Positions 9,822 to 21,993 of a DNA stretch of 64,000 nucleotides are shown in pieces (the stretch's first letter is position 1; every line of letters starts with the position of its first letter). The DNA is from Oscheius sp. JU75 (lineage: Eukaryota; Nematoda; Chromadorea; Rhabditida; Rhabditidae), in the NCBI GenBank assembly GCA_037178855.1, contig JASJZC010000005.1, positions 5,642,001 to 5,706,000 on the forward strand, read 5' to 3'. The position numbers and the translations under genes were made by a program. The notes beneath the pieces are model-generated. The model was not told the origin of the DNA and made no database searches. It worked only from the letters and a program-made list of their open reading frames with translations.

Positions 9822-11508
9822 ATGGCGGAATCAGTGGCCTCATCATTGTCCTATCTCGATCTAGATGATCCATTCAACACTACCGCTATTCCCCAAATTC
9901 CGAGACCGTTGTCGAGTAGAACGGAAGGGTACGCTATGCTCCGAGTCTTCTATTTACGAACAAGTTCAGGCTATTTGACGCTTCTCAAAATCTTGATTTG
10001 CTAGGAGGTTTCCCTTCATTCGGAAATACTTTGATCGGGTACGTCCATTATATTATATCCTAATCAAGTTCGTCTCCAGTGACAACGGATGCTTTGACGT
10101 TCCTCCGGAGCGTTATCCTTGTAGACCGAAAGTCGGCGATGCTCCGTACGAAAGGATGGGTTTTTCGGGACTCCGTGCGCCCTACATGACATCTGCTCAA
10201 GTTGATCTACCTAATAAGCTGTTCGAACGAACGGAGCAGCTGCTCTCATCAGATGTGACAGACGTGAGCTCCGTTTCCCTATGATTTTCAGAAAAAACAT
10301 ATTTGAGGACGTTAGTGTATCAGACGAAAAGTTGAAATCGTTGGTGATGATGGCTGCTCGGCTTCTCTGCGAGCACGACAATTTGCTTAACAGCAGGAAG
10401 AAACTCATTGAGTCAGTTTTTTTACTGACAAAATAGCATAAGGATCAGGTCCATGGAGCAAATGCAGCAGAGTGAACGCGATGCTGCGATTCAACTTATT
10501 TCCGAACTCAACGTAGATCTCGTGGACGAGGAATCGCGTAAACTAATTCTAGAGCTGTCCTATGCGCTCAAGCTGGACATCCCGTCGGTCGTGAACGGCA
10601 AAAATGGTTTCAAACCGGTCGCTGTCATCCCACCGTCTGTGTAGGAATATTTTTGCTGCTCAATATATCCTGAATCGTTCAGGAACGACGACAATTGTGT
10701 CCCGAATCCGGGTCGCTTCTCACCATCTTTGTTCACCGTTCCGCCTCCCGATTCTTCCCGTCCACCTCCCGGATTCGGCTTCGAGCAATCGGTCCCGAAT
10801 CTGGACATCACTCGTCAAATGAACACAACTGTTCGTCTTTCTTTTACTTTGTCGGCCAATTCCATTTCCAGCCTTCGGACAGACAGTCTCCGATGCTGGC
10901 GGGACATCCAGCGGCTCCTCACGGGCCCCACCCGAACTCGGCTCCAAATCACAGCTTTAATCCGCCTTTCCCTTCTATGCTGGAGCATCCACCTGTTATG
11001 AAGTAGGCTTCTATTTTGAATAACACTTATTCTAAAGCACATCGGTTTCCGTCTGTCTGTCCGTACGCACCGCGGTGCCTGGGTAAACACCCGCCATAGC
11101 TCATTGGACAGCGCGTTGGTCTGGGAATATGCCAATCTGGGTTCAATTCCCGCCGATATTTTTCGGATTCCTGAAAAAGCCATTAAAGATAGCTGGCTCA
11201 TAACGAAAGGTTCTTTCAGTTCTGGAACCATGTTCAACCAGATGCCTCCTCAGCAGTTCTATAACGGTCCGCCTAACGGCCATCACTTCATGCTTCCTGG
11301 ACGTTCTCGCCAGCCTCCGCCGCCCATGATGATGCAAGCTGGAATGCCGAAAGTTCATCTGGGACCAGTTACGCCGGTCTTCAGTCATACTGGCTATCGT
11401 GAGTTGTTGTCCATTTCCATCAAGCTTTGCAAAACAATAGGTCGTCGCTATTCCCACGGAGCTGATCGTCGCGGCAGAGGCAGGAGTGGAAACCCAATGA
11501 AGAAGTGA
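9822..11508 (+). CDS. Proline-rich protein with a helical central domain
   Basis: I do not recognise this protein. It starts MAESVASSLSYLDLDDPFN immediately after an acceptor. The next exon joins in phase as GLFDASQNLDLLGGFPSFGN. A glutamate/lysine-rich helical part follows (SDEKLKSLVMMAARLLCEHD, MEQMQQSERDAAIQLISELN). The C-terminus is Pro/Met/Gly-rich (FTVPPPDSSRPPPGFGFEQ, MMMQAGMPKVHLGPVTPVF) and ends in an RG-rich basic tail (RRGRGRSGNPMKK). One junction near 10270 has no GT donor in phase. A GA donor (GACGT|GAGCTC...TTTCAG) would fix it; a sequence error is the alternative. An intron at about 10995-11220 holds the tRNA-like element. Composition suggests an RNA-binding or scaffold protein, but that is a guess. 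Confidence 0.6.
11090..11157 (+). repeat. tRNA-like pol III element inside an intron
   Basis: The stretch has an A-box-like TAGCTCATTGGA at 11097-11108 and a B box GGTTCAATTCC at 11140-11150 at tRNA-like spacing. The D-arm (AGCTCATTGGACAGCGCG) and T-loop look right. The anticodon loop is too long (TTGG...CCAA enclosing about 12 nt) and the 7-nt ends CCCGCCA and the downstream GATATTT do not pair. It is therefore a tRNA pseudogene or the head of a tRNA-derived SINE rather than a working tRNA. Confidence 0.55.
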
Positions 11509-11928
11509 TTCTCGGCATCATCCGAAAGTACCCCTCTACACCTGTTTTATCTTAATATGCGGCTTCCATTATAAAACATTGTATTACCACCTGCAATCCG
11601 ACCATCTTTCCGTTTATCCAAATGTGTCACCAAAAACCTCTGAAATATACTCTACCCTTTTTGTTATCTCCTATTGTGCCTCTTCCCCCATTTATCCAGT
11701 TTTGATTTTGATGCTATGTTATTCTTCTTCGTCCGTTTTCTCATCCCTGCGTTCAGTTATATTGTACCCTTTTCGATGCAGTACTTCCTTGGTGCCTATG
11801 TCTTTTCTCTCTCGTGCTGTCCTCCGGGACTGATTTCAATGTTGCCGATAAAGTTCCTTTTGTCTAAAACCTAATTTATGACTAGAATTTATTCGGTTAA
11901 ACGTGGGGTAAGTTATACAAGGAAAAAT
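11509..11928. other. Non-coding tail-to-tail spacer
   Basis: This holds the 3' UTRs of the proline-rich gene (+) and auxilin (-). It is T-rich and has no supported ORF. Confidence 0.5.
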
Positions 11929-13310
11929 TTACAAGTTTTCTTGATAGGCCCAGGCAATATTAAGCTGGGTGAAGACGGATTTGGCCAGGAGCTCGTTGTC
12001 TGTGCCGACCTGTTTGTCCGGATGGACCACGAGACACGCCTTTTTATACCATTTTTTCACCTAAATTAGCCACTTATGAAAAAAAAGCTGTAACAAACCT
12101 GAGATGACTCTAAGAGTTCACTTATCGACGGCCGAGTCCAGCGATCAGATCCGTCCCACAAGATTTCATGCAGAGAGCACAGTAGTGCTCGAATATTCGT
12201 CTCCTTCCCTTTGCTCCACTGTCCGAGTTTCTGTTGAAAAGGGTCCGTCGAAGCAGTTGATATTTTCATGCTTTCCAGCGTCTGAGGAATGGAGGTAGAT
12301 GGTGACATGCCCTTAAATTATTGGTAGGAAATGAACGAAAGAGGGAGCTTACATGTCTAGCTAACAAGTCGGCAAAAGCGGTCGAAGACATCTTTTTCGT
12401 AACATCAGAAATGGAGGGAGTATTGTTTAGACGAACTTCTTCTCGAATAGTCTCGTACGTCTTGATGCTCGTTACTTCATCATGGGATTTCAGGAAATCA
12501 GCAAGAGGATCATTTGAAGAGTCATACAGGGGACTCGGTCCAAAAACCTCCGTCAGAAAGTCAATTTGTGCCGAAAGTACTGGGGTAACCGGCGCTTCTT
12601 CTGCAGTGCTGACGTCATCAAAACTCAGCAGAAGATCCTCGACGTCGGTGTGATTGGAGACGGATCGAGTTGCCTGACCGAGAATGAGGGTTTCTTTTTG
12701 AGCGATGAGCTTGTCCAGCTGAAAAAGTGGTTTCAGACAGTCTCAAGTACAGTAACTATCTCTTAAATTTCTTAAATAAATAAGGAGCTGTCGTCTCCGT
12801 CCGTCTGTCAGAAGCCTTTTGCGTTTGCAATGCGTACGCAGCGCTCAAAATTCCATTGTTTGTGAATTTTCTCGGTTATCGTGACTTTTTGGGGTTTTTG
12901 ATGTTTGCGAACGAAAGAGGATGTGCAATTTGCTACAGCATAACGAGAAAAATTAGGAAAACATGGGAAAAGGTGCACAAGGTGCGAAGCTGAAAAAACA
13001 GGTACGCAGCAATAGCTGAGAGTAAAACAGCCAATCAGCTGAAAGATGAGTCTGTCTACTATGTAAAAGCCTCATTCAAGTTTCTGACAAATCCTTTCGA
13101 TTGCATTCAGTTTTGACACTTCGACACTCCTAACTTTATCCAGTGACGTCGTCAGACGGCTGGTTTGTGAATGGTAAAACGAACCTGTATAATGTTGACA
13201 GTCGTGTCTGGCTCTAAATGCTTTGGATGTGACGGCTGGTTAGATTGAGCTAGCTGATCCTTGGAGAAATCTATGTCCACGAGGTCTAGAAAGCCATAAT
13301 ACAGCGACAT
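11929..13310 (-). CDS. Auxilin-type J-domain protein (short form)
   Basis: Auxilin/GAK proteins recruit Hsc70 to strip clathrin from vesicles. The C-terminal J domain is clear: KLGQWSKGKETNIRALLCSL, then after an intron VKKWYKKACLVVHPDKQVG with the HPD triad, and KSVFTQLNIAWAYQENL. The N-terminal part (MSLYYGFLDLVDIDFSKDQ, DVEDLLLSFDDV, DFLTEVFGPSPLYD) contains DLL/DPF-like and acidic motifs that may bind clathrin and adaptors. No PTEN-like or kinase domain is present, so this is the minimal form. The last exon begins at the AG before VKK. The start is ATG 13308-13310, 45 nt after an acceptor CCTTGCAG at 13355. Exons join in phase (IIQ|LDK, ARH|GMS). Confidence 0.85.
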
Positions 13311-13640
13311 CGTTGGCAGAGCAGTCGTTCTGGGCCCCGCGAAACTATTATAAGTGGTTTTCTGCAAGGAATGAATGTAGGAAACGATGCGGATCGGTCA
13401 ATCTTTAAATTTCTACGGCAAGCAACCAGTATATAAAACTGAAACTAGTCCGGAAATAAATTTCTCTCGTTCAAATTGCCCACTAAAAGTCGTTTTACAG
13501 TAGGTTTCAGCTTCGGGCGGGAAATTCTCTCCCCGAATTCTCCTGTGACCGGTTGGCTTTTTTGCGCTGATGATCACATTTCTTTACATTGCTTTCGGTA
13601 AACGCTCAACCTCCCTCTAAACATTCGTTTTTCAGTTTCC
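13311..13640. other. Divergent promoter region auxilin / glycogen phosphorylase
   Basis: There are 330 bp between divergent starts. Outron-like acceptors lie on both sides: GTTTTTCAG ends five bases before the phosphorylase ATG, and CCTTGCAG serves auxilin. No TATA box is evident. Confidence 0.5.
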
Positions 13641-16586
13641 ATGATGGGCCGTATCTTCTCTCTTCACAAGAAGTCCGATTCCAAGGCTATCGAGAGCAAG
13701 AAGATAGAGGAGAAGCCTGCCAAGGAGGACGGGAAAGTGGATAGAAAGCTGTCAGTCCGTCACATTGCCCCGCTCAACAACGTGAACGCTCTCATCACGG
13801 GCCTCAACACTCATCTTCATTTCGATGTTATCAAGGTAATTTTCTTGTTTATTATCGGCTAATTGACGAGAATTCAGGACAGAAATGTTGCCAACAAACA
13901 TGACTTCTATCACGCATTGAGTCATGCTGTTCGTGATCATCTCGTCAGCCGCTGGATCCGTACTCAACAGCACTACTACGACACTGACCCCAAGCGCGTC
14001 TACTACCTTTCACTGGAATTCTACATGGGTCGTACGCTCAGCAACACGATGATCAACCTGGGACTCCAGTCCACTGTTGACGAAGCCCTGTATCAGGTAC
14101 TGATTGTTTGAAGAGCTGAACCAGTGTATTTTCAGCTCGGTCTCGATATGGAAGAAGTCCAGGAGGAGGAAGAAGACGCCGGGCTGGGCAATGGAGGTCT
14201 CGGTCGTTTGGCTGCCTGCTTTCTCGACTCGATGGCAACGCTTGGGATTCCCGCCTATGGCTACGGTCTTCGCTACGAATACGGAATCTTTAATCAGCTG
14301 ATCAAGAACGGCTATCAGGTCGAGGAGGCTGACGACTGGCTCCGCTTCGGCAATCCGTGGGAGAAGGCTCGTCCCGAGTACATGATCCCGGTCAACTTCT
14401 ATGGCGAGGTTGTTACCGATGAGAATGGAAAGGTGGGTGACTGCCTCATGTCGTGCTGAATGACAAGTTTCAGAAGAATTGGGTCGATACGCAGGTCGTC
14501 TGCGCTATGCCCTACGACACACCAATTCCAGGTTACAAAAACAACATTGTGAACACGCTCAGACTGTGGAGCGCCAAGGCCGAAAACTCCTTCCATCTGA
14601 AGTTCTTCGACACCGGAGATTACATCCAGGCCATCATGGACCGTAATACTGCTGAGGATATTACGCGTGTTCTCTATCCCAACGATAATGTTCGTTTACT
14701 GTGCTGTTTTGTTTCTATTGCCTCATTTCAGATGCAAGTTGGTAAAGAGCTGCGCCTGAAGCAGCAGTACTTCCTGGTGGCTGCAACGCTCCAGGATATC
14801 ATTCGTCGCTACAAGAAGGACAAGTATCTGCCGAACGAATCCTACAGGACGAGCTTCGATGAGTTCCCGGAGAAGGTTGCCATCCAGCTCAACGACACCC
14901 ATCCGAGCATCGGAATCCCAGAGCTGATGAGACTGCTCGTCGACATCGAAGGTCTTTCCTGGGACCAGGCTATGGAGATCTGTCAGAAGACTTTCGCCTA
15001 TACCAACCACACTCTTCTACCCGAGGCTCTTGAACGTTGGCCGGTGAAGATGCTTGAATCGATGCTGCCTCGCCATCTGGAAATAATCTACGAGATCAAC
15101 CGCCGTTTCCTGGAAGACGTCGTCAAGAGATGGCCTGGTGATGCTGACCGAGTCCGTAGGATGTCGATCGTCGAGGAAGCTGACGGTCACGGTGAAAAGA
15201 GGATCAACATGGCCCATCTGGCCATTGTCTGCTCGCACGCGGTCAATGGTGTTGCTGAATTGCACAGCAATCTTTTGAAGGATACCACATTCAAAGATTT
15301 CGACGAGATGTTCGAGGACAGATTCTGCAACAAGACCAACGGCATCACTCCCAGAAGATGGCTCCTCCTATCCAATCCTTCACTGGCCGAGGAAATAACT
15401 CTGGTAATTTCTTTGAGTTTGCTCTAGTAACACTCCTGGGTTAGAAAATCGGTGACGAATGGATCAAGGACCTCGACCAGTTGAATAAGCTGAGAGATCT
15501 TGTGGATGATGAGGCCTTCTTGGAAAAGATCCGTCGTGTGAAAAGTGAGAACAAGCAGAAGTTGGCCAACTACATCGAATCTCATCACGGAATCACTCTC
15601 AACGTCGACTCCATCTTCGACATTCACGTCAGTTCTTCATCCCGTTCTCCCAACTGATTGAGTTTCAGGTCAAGCGAATCCACGAGTACAAGCGCCAGTT
15701 GCTTAATGCTCTGCACATCATCGCCCTCTACAATCGAATCAAGCACAACCCGGAAGCCGATTTCGTTCCAAGAACCTTTATCTTCGGTGGCAAGGCAGCT
15801 CCCGGCTATCAGATGGCCAAGAAGATCATTAAGCTGATTACGTCGATTGGCGAAGTTGTGAACAACGACGTCATCATTGGCGATAAGCTCAAGGTATAAC
15901 CGTACTCTCCAGGAGAATAGCACGAAACTTCAGGTCGTCTTCCTGCCAAACTATCGTGTCTCGATGGCTGAGAAGGTCATTCCTGCTGCCGACGTCTCCG
16001 AGCAGATTTCCACTGCCGGTACTGAAGCCTCCGGAACGGGAAATATGAAATTCATGCTGAACGGAGCTCTCACGATCGGCACTCTGGATGGAGCAAATGT
16101 CGAGATGGCTCACGAAATGGACAACGAGAACATTTTCATTTTCGGCATGACCGTAGAGGAAGTTCACCAGCTGCATGCTGCTCCCTACCGCTCGGCAGAT
16201 TTTATCAGCAAGAGCCCCATCCTCCGTGAAATCATCGACCAGCTACAGCAGGGATTGTTCTCTTCCGAGGATCCATCTATCATTCGTGACATTGTCGACG
16301 ACCTTATCCACGCGGATCGCTTCATGATCTGCGCCGACTTCGATGCCTATGTCGAATGCCAGGATAAGGTCAATTAACTCCAGTTCTGAATCTATTCAGT
16401 TTCCAGGTTGCCAGCGCCTACCTTGACCAAAACAACTGGACCAGGATGTCTCTGATGAATATCGCCAGCTCTGGAAAATTCAGCTCCGACCGTACGATTG
16501 CCGAATACGCTCATCAGATCTGGGGCATCGAAAAGTTCCAGTACTCGCTACCCGAGCCTACCGAGCCCAAGCTGACCTCCCAGTGA
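13641..16586 (+). CDS. PYGL: Glycogen phosphorylase
   Basis: The enzyme releases glucose-1-phosphate from glycogen. It is of roughly full family length (about 850 residues) across nine or so exons with introns near 40 nt. The N-terminal regulatory site is DRKLSVRHI, with the phosphorylatable Ser in place. Landmarks are [97 protein letters not shown] and the pyridoxal-phosphate segment [20 protein letters not shown] with its Lys. The start chosen is MMGRIFSL; the second Met is equally possible. The neighbour DDX43 begins 369 bp downstream on the same strand. Confidence 0.97.
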
Positions 16587-16955
16587 TCTACTACTGTATA
16601 TACATTTGTGATCTTTCACCTTTACATGTTTTAATTTTACAAAATTCTTCAATACACTTTCAGTCTCAACACTTCATTGTGTTTTGGTTTTTTTTACAGA
16701 CGAATTCCTGAAGCTATGACTTTTGAACCGTTGATTTGCCGCCGAAATATTTCGTGACAGAAACCTACAGTATCTTTTCGTATTATTTCAAATTTTTGGA
16801 GGAAATAGAACTCTTTTATTTGCTACCACGACATATTTTTCATTTTCAGATTTATGAAGGATGTTATTTCGACCTTTTTGCTATTTTTGTGCGTATTTTT
16901 CTTGGCTCACTACCACTTCTCTGGAGAGATTCATCATTTTGTTTTCCAGCTCGAA
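16587..16955. other. Spacer between glycogen phosphorylase and DDX43
   Basis: There are 369 bp with no supported ORF. It ends in TTTTCCAG six bases before the next ATG, compatible with a downstream operon position or an outron. Confidence 0.45.
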
Positions 16956-18845
16956 ATGAATTTTGGCGAGCCTACCCGCATTGCCAGTTGCTTTGCAGTA
17001 AGCAACAAGCTCTTGAGTGGAGACGTTCCGGCTGACAGCAAATTCTGCCACCAGACTATTGAGGGTGCGGAGCAGGCACGACTGAAAGATGAGCGATTTG
17101 ACAGTTAGTTAGTTCTCGTTCCCTCAATACACCAAACGATTTTTTAGAGCTGAAGCCGATCGATAGGAATCTGTACGACGAGGCAAAGTTCGAAAACTAT
17201 ACTCCGGAACAGCTGGAAGAGATCTACAAAAAACTGGACAAGCTGAAGGTCTACCCGCACAACGAGGGCAGCAATGTTACCATTCGTCCGCCTTTCCTCG
17301 CTTTCAAGGAGGCGTTCGAAGACAATTGTGATCTTTGTTCCAGTCATCAAGTATCTCGTCTTTTAGCATATATTCTGGCCGAAATTGAGAAGAATGGATT
17401 CAAGAGCCCCTCCTCTGTTCAGTCTCAGATGTGGCCTACCCTTCTGGATGGCCGAGACTGCGTCGGTGTCTCTCAGACTGGATCTGGTAAGACGCTCGCT
17501 TTCCTTCTGCCAGCATTCCTCCATATTGATGCACAGTACAAGTGAGCTATTCCTTTCCTTCCTTGGGATCACGGCCTTGTGCAGGAAGTACGCTCCTCAC
17601 GAGACGAAACCCGTACCATCGGTTCTCGTTCTGACGCCCACCCGTGAACTGGCCCAGCAGATCGAGCGCGAGGTGGAGAAGTATTCGTACAATGGATACA
17701 AGAGCGTCTGCGTCTATGGAGGAGGCAGTCGTAACGACCAGATTGCCAGATGCAAGGAAGGGGTCGAGATCAGTGAGTCTTATGAGAACAACAATCCCTT
17801 TTCAGTCATTGCCACTCCTGGCCGTCTGGCAGACCTGTCGGCTATTGGAGTCATCAAATTGGTCTCGGTCACCTACGTCGTTCTGGACGAGGCTGACCGG
17901 ATGCTGGACATGGGCTTTGAGCCCTCCATCAAACGTATCATGTTCGAAATCCGGCCTGACCGTCTGGTGGCTCTGACCAGTGCCACATGGCCTGAGCAGG
18001 TCAGAAACTTGGCCATGAAATACACCAAGGATGCTGTCATGGTCGTGGTCGGATCGCTGGATCTCACGGTAAGCTGTTCTTCCTACCAAGGAGCCTGAGC
18101 AAATTTCAGGCTTGCGCCAGTGTCAAGCAGTACATCGAGTTTCTCGAGGAGGGCGAAAAACTCAACAGAATCTGCGAGATCGTCAACTTCCTGAATGAAA
18201 AACACGGCAGCAAGTACAAGATGATAGTCTTCGTCAAGTCCAAGATTCTGGCCGACCATCTCTCCTCCGACTTTTGCCTCAAGGGCATCAATTCGCAGGG
18301 TCTTCATGGAGGACGCTCCCAGACCGACCGCGAGAACTCGCTCGCCGCTCTCCGTTCCGGCCAAGTACAGATTCTCATCGCTACGGATCTGGCCAGCAGA
18401 GGAATTGACGTTCCGGACATCACACATGTATGCAGTTAGTTTCTCTGTTCAGTTTTTGTATTATGACCCTCTTCCAGATTACGATTTCCCCGGAGACATC
18501 GAAGAATACGTTCATCGCGTCGGAAGAACTGGTCGGGCTGGGTACGTTCCGCTCATCTGGTTATCTGAACTCTGAATTTTCAGTCGAAACGGCGAAGCGA
18601 TGTCCTTCATGACCTATTCTGATCGCAGCCAGGCCAAGGCTCTGATTGACATTTTGAAGAAGAGTAAACAGGTACATCTTGTATCTATTATTCTTCTCCA
18701 TTTAATCCTTCTTCTCTAAAAGGAAATTCCGTCGCAGCTGCATCGTCTTGCTCAAAAACATTTTGAAAACGTGGAGAAGTATGGCGAGAGACCCAAGCGC
18801 TCGTTCAGAAGAAAGAACGACAATAATTTTCAGTCCTCCTACTAA
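16956..18845 (+). CDS. DDX43: DEAD-box RNA helicase, DDX43 type
   Basis: All helicase motifs are visible in order: Q motif (GFKSPSSVQSQMWP), I (SQTGSGKT), Ia (LTPTRELAQQ), GG (YGGGSR), Ib (TPGR), II (VLDEADRMLDMGFEP), III (TSATWP), IV (IVFVKSK), V (TDLASRGID) and VI (HRVGRTGRAG). SATWP followed by VGSLDLTACASVKQ is characteristic of DDX43/DDX53. The N-terminus (MNFGEPTRIASC) is short, and I see no KH domain, unlike vertebrate DDX43. The C-terminus ends RSFRRKNDNNFQSSY. A poly(A) signal AATAAA lies at 18883-18888. The start codon sits six bases after an acceptor. Confidence 0.9.
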
Positions 18846-19242
18846 AAAGTATTGTAACTTAATTGCTTTACTCTAACCGTCTAATAAATGTTTTTCTTTG
18901 CATTCCTTACCTCTTATTTCGAACCTGTTTTTTTCTCACCAAATGGCTACCTCCAGTCGATAGCAATATGAATTAAGGAACAAAGATGTGGCATGGAATA
19001 AAGTTTGTTTTAGCCTCGCGTTATTCATGAAAGTTATGTAGAATTTACAGAAAAGTATGATAGAACCTTGTACTAAAGCATTGTTCCTTGCTGCATTTGA
19101 AAGGCGATCGGTGTGTTGCCGCCCTACTGATTTTCAAACATGCATATCGCTCCACTTGTTGGATTTTGTCGACCTATTTGTTATCATTTGCTTTCTTCTT
19201 CTTACTCTCTGCTTTCAGCCGATAATTGTTCATTTTAAGAAG
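18846..19242. other. Spacer between DDX43 and crooked neck
   Basis: There are 397 bp with the DDX43 poly(A) signal at 18883 and a CT-rich tract ending in GCTTTCAG near 19218, before the CRNKL1 5' leader. Confidence 0.45.
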
Positions 19243-21890
19243 ATGAGCGACGACGAAGAATCTCAAACCAGTAGGAAGGCGATGAGATTGCCGAAGAAGG
19301 CTGCGAAAGTCAAGAACAAGGTACGTTTGTAATAGTTTTTCTCCCTAGCAAAACTGCTCAGGCTCCGGCAGCCCTGCAAATCACAGCAGAGCAGCTATTG
19401 CGAGAGGCCAAGGATCGCGAGCTGCATTTGCCGCCGCCTCCTCAACACAGAGTAAGTGCCAGTTTAAGGTCTTCTTTTAAGGAGAATTCAGATCTCCGAC
19501 CCTGAGGAGCTGGCTCAGTTTCAGAGACAGAAACGCAAGGAGTTTGAGGACGGCATTCGCAAGAACAAACATCAGATTGCCAACTGGGTGAAGTACGGCA
19601 AATGGGAGGAGTCAATCGGCCAGCTGCAGCGTTCCCGATCCGTCTTCGAGCGAGCTCTGGACGTCGATCATCGCAATCTGGGCGTCTGGCTGCAGTATGC
19701 CGAGATGGAGATGCGCAACAAGCAGGTTAATCACGCCAGAAACATCTTCGACCGCGCTGTCACCATTCTTCCTCGGGCCACGCAGTTCTGGCTTAAGTAT
19801 GCCTACATGGAGGAGGTCGTCGAGAACATCCCTGGCGCCCGACAGGTCTTCGAACGATGGATGGAATGGGAACCGACCGAGCAGGGCTGGCAGACTTATA
19901 TCAACTTTGAGCTCAGGTCAGGACGTCTCTTCTAAAGAATACCTCGAAAAGATATTCAGATACAAGGAGATTGATCGAGCTCGCAAGATCTACCAGCGCT
20001 TTCTCCACATCCACGGCACCAATGCCCATCATTGGATCAAGTACGCCCGTTTTGAGGAGAAGCACGGTCAGATTGGCAATGCGCGAGTCGTCTACGAGCA
20101 GGGAATGGAGTATTTCGGAGAGGATAATGTCAGCGAGACGCTGCTCGTCGCTTTCGCCCAGTTCGAGGAACGCCAGAAGGAACACGATCGAGCCAGAGTC
20201 ATCTTCAAGTAAACTCATTTGTGGTGAAGGAAACATATTTTTCAGGTACGGCCTCGACCATCTTCCCGAGTCGCGAACCAATGAAATCTTCAAGTACTAC
20301 ACGATCCATGAGAAGAAGTTCGGCGAGCGTAGCACGATTGAGGAGGTCGTAGTGAGCAAGCGACGTCTGCAGTATGAGAAAGCCGTGGCCGAAAACGGAC
20401 TCGACTACGACAGCTGGTTCGATTACATCAGGATGATGGAGAATGAGGAAGCTCCTCGGGAGGAGGTCGAAGAGCTCTACGAGCGAGCCATCGCCCATAT
20501 TCCGCCGCACGAAGAGAAACGTCACTGGCGACGGTACATCTATCTGTGGATAAACTACGCCCTCTATGAGGAACTCACGGTCAAAGACTACGACAAGACT
20601 CGACAGGTTTCGGCTTGATTCAATCGAGTAGAATTAGTGTTCAGATCTTCCAAGCCTGTCTGGAGATGATTCCGCACAAAGAGTTCACCTTTGCCAAGTG
20701 TTGGATCCTGATGGCCAGTTTCGAGATCCGTCAGCTGAATCTTCAGGCGGCCAGGAAGATTCTGGTACGAGACCTTATCTCTTAGATATAGTTCAAAAAT
20801 ACAGGGAGTTTCGATTGGCAAATGCCCAAAGGACAAACTTTTCCGTGCCTACATCGATCTCGAGCTACAGATGCGTGAATTCGATCGCTGTCGCACGCTT
20901 TACGAGAAGTTTCTGGAATTCGCTCCGGAGAATAGTCAGACGTGGATGAAGTTCGCTGAGATGGAGACCCTGCTGGGTGACGCGGATCGTGCTCGAGCCA
21001 TCTATAACATTGCCGTTCAGCAGCCGGCGCTAGACATGCCAGAGGTTTCTTATTTGTCCACAAATGCCCACTTCATTCAATCTTGAGCTATTGTGGAAAT
21101 CCTACATCGACTTTGAAATCCTTCTGGAGGAATTCGACCGAGCTCGGGACCTCTACGAGTCGCTGATCGTTCGCACGAACCACATCAAGGTCTGGATTTC
21201 CTACGCAGAGTTCGAGAAGAAGGCCGAGAATATCGTGGGTGCAAGGACGATTTATGAGCGAGCCAACAAGGCTCTGGAGAGCAGTGACAAGGAGGAGAGA
21301 CTGATGTTGCTGGAAACATGGCTCGACGCCGAACGAATGCATGGCGAAGAACGAGACATCAAACGGTTTGTCCCTTTTCAAGACTTTGTAATCCCAAAAA
21401 TTTAGAGTAGAGGATCTGCTCCCACGAAAGATCAAGCGTCGTCGTCAGATTCAAACACAGGACGGAGTTGATGCCGGCTGGGAAGAGTACTTCGACTACA
21501 TCTTCCCAAGTGATCAGGCTGCGAAAGGAGCCAACAAGCTGTTCGCCGCGGCCCAACGCTGGAAGCAGAAGTTGCTGGAAGAGAAACGGGGCGGCACAAA
21601 AGAAGACGACGACGAGCCGATGGAACAACAGCAAGTAGTCCCCGAGGTGGATAATGAGAAGTTGAGAGAAGGTAGAAAACTTTTTTTTTTTTTGCAAACA
21701 TCTGATAACAGTTAGCTAAAACTGGAGTGTGTTATGTACCGAAGGGTTATCTAGAGGTAGAAGAACCACCATCTTTAATTTGAAAAATACAATTTCTCTC
21801 ATTTCAGGCGACAGCGACACAGATCTGGACGACTCATCCGACAGCGATGACTCCTCCTCATCTTCTTTTTCCGGAGATTCCACTGCCTGA
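19243..21890 (+). CDS. CRNKL1: Crooked neck-like pre-mRNA splicing factor
   Basis: CRNKL1/Clf1 is a HAT-repeat scaffold of the Prp19-associated spliceosome. The N-terminus ([49 protein letters not shown]) matches the family. Tandem HAT repeats follow: [85 protein letters not shown] and [20 protein letters not shown]. The C-terminal [13 protein letters not shown] is a family hallmark. The tail is Ser/Asp-rich ([20 protein letters not shown]). About nine exons carry introns of 35-120 nt. Its 3' end faces the tetraspan gene 103 bp away. Confidence 0.96.
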
Positions 21891-21993
21891 ACTTCGATCT
21901 CCGCCTGTCTCTTCTGTCATATTTTATTCAAACGCGTGCAATGAAGTTACCGTATTAGAAGAATGAGATCAGAAAGGCGAGAAGAAAAAGCGC

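Noticed and set aside
11090-11157. Functional tRNA gene
   Set aside because: Acceptor ends do not pair and the anticodon loop is too long, so it is called a tRNA-like repeat instead.
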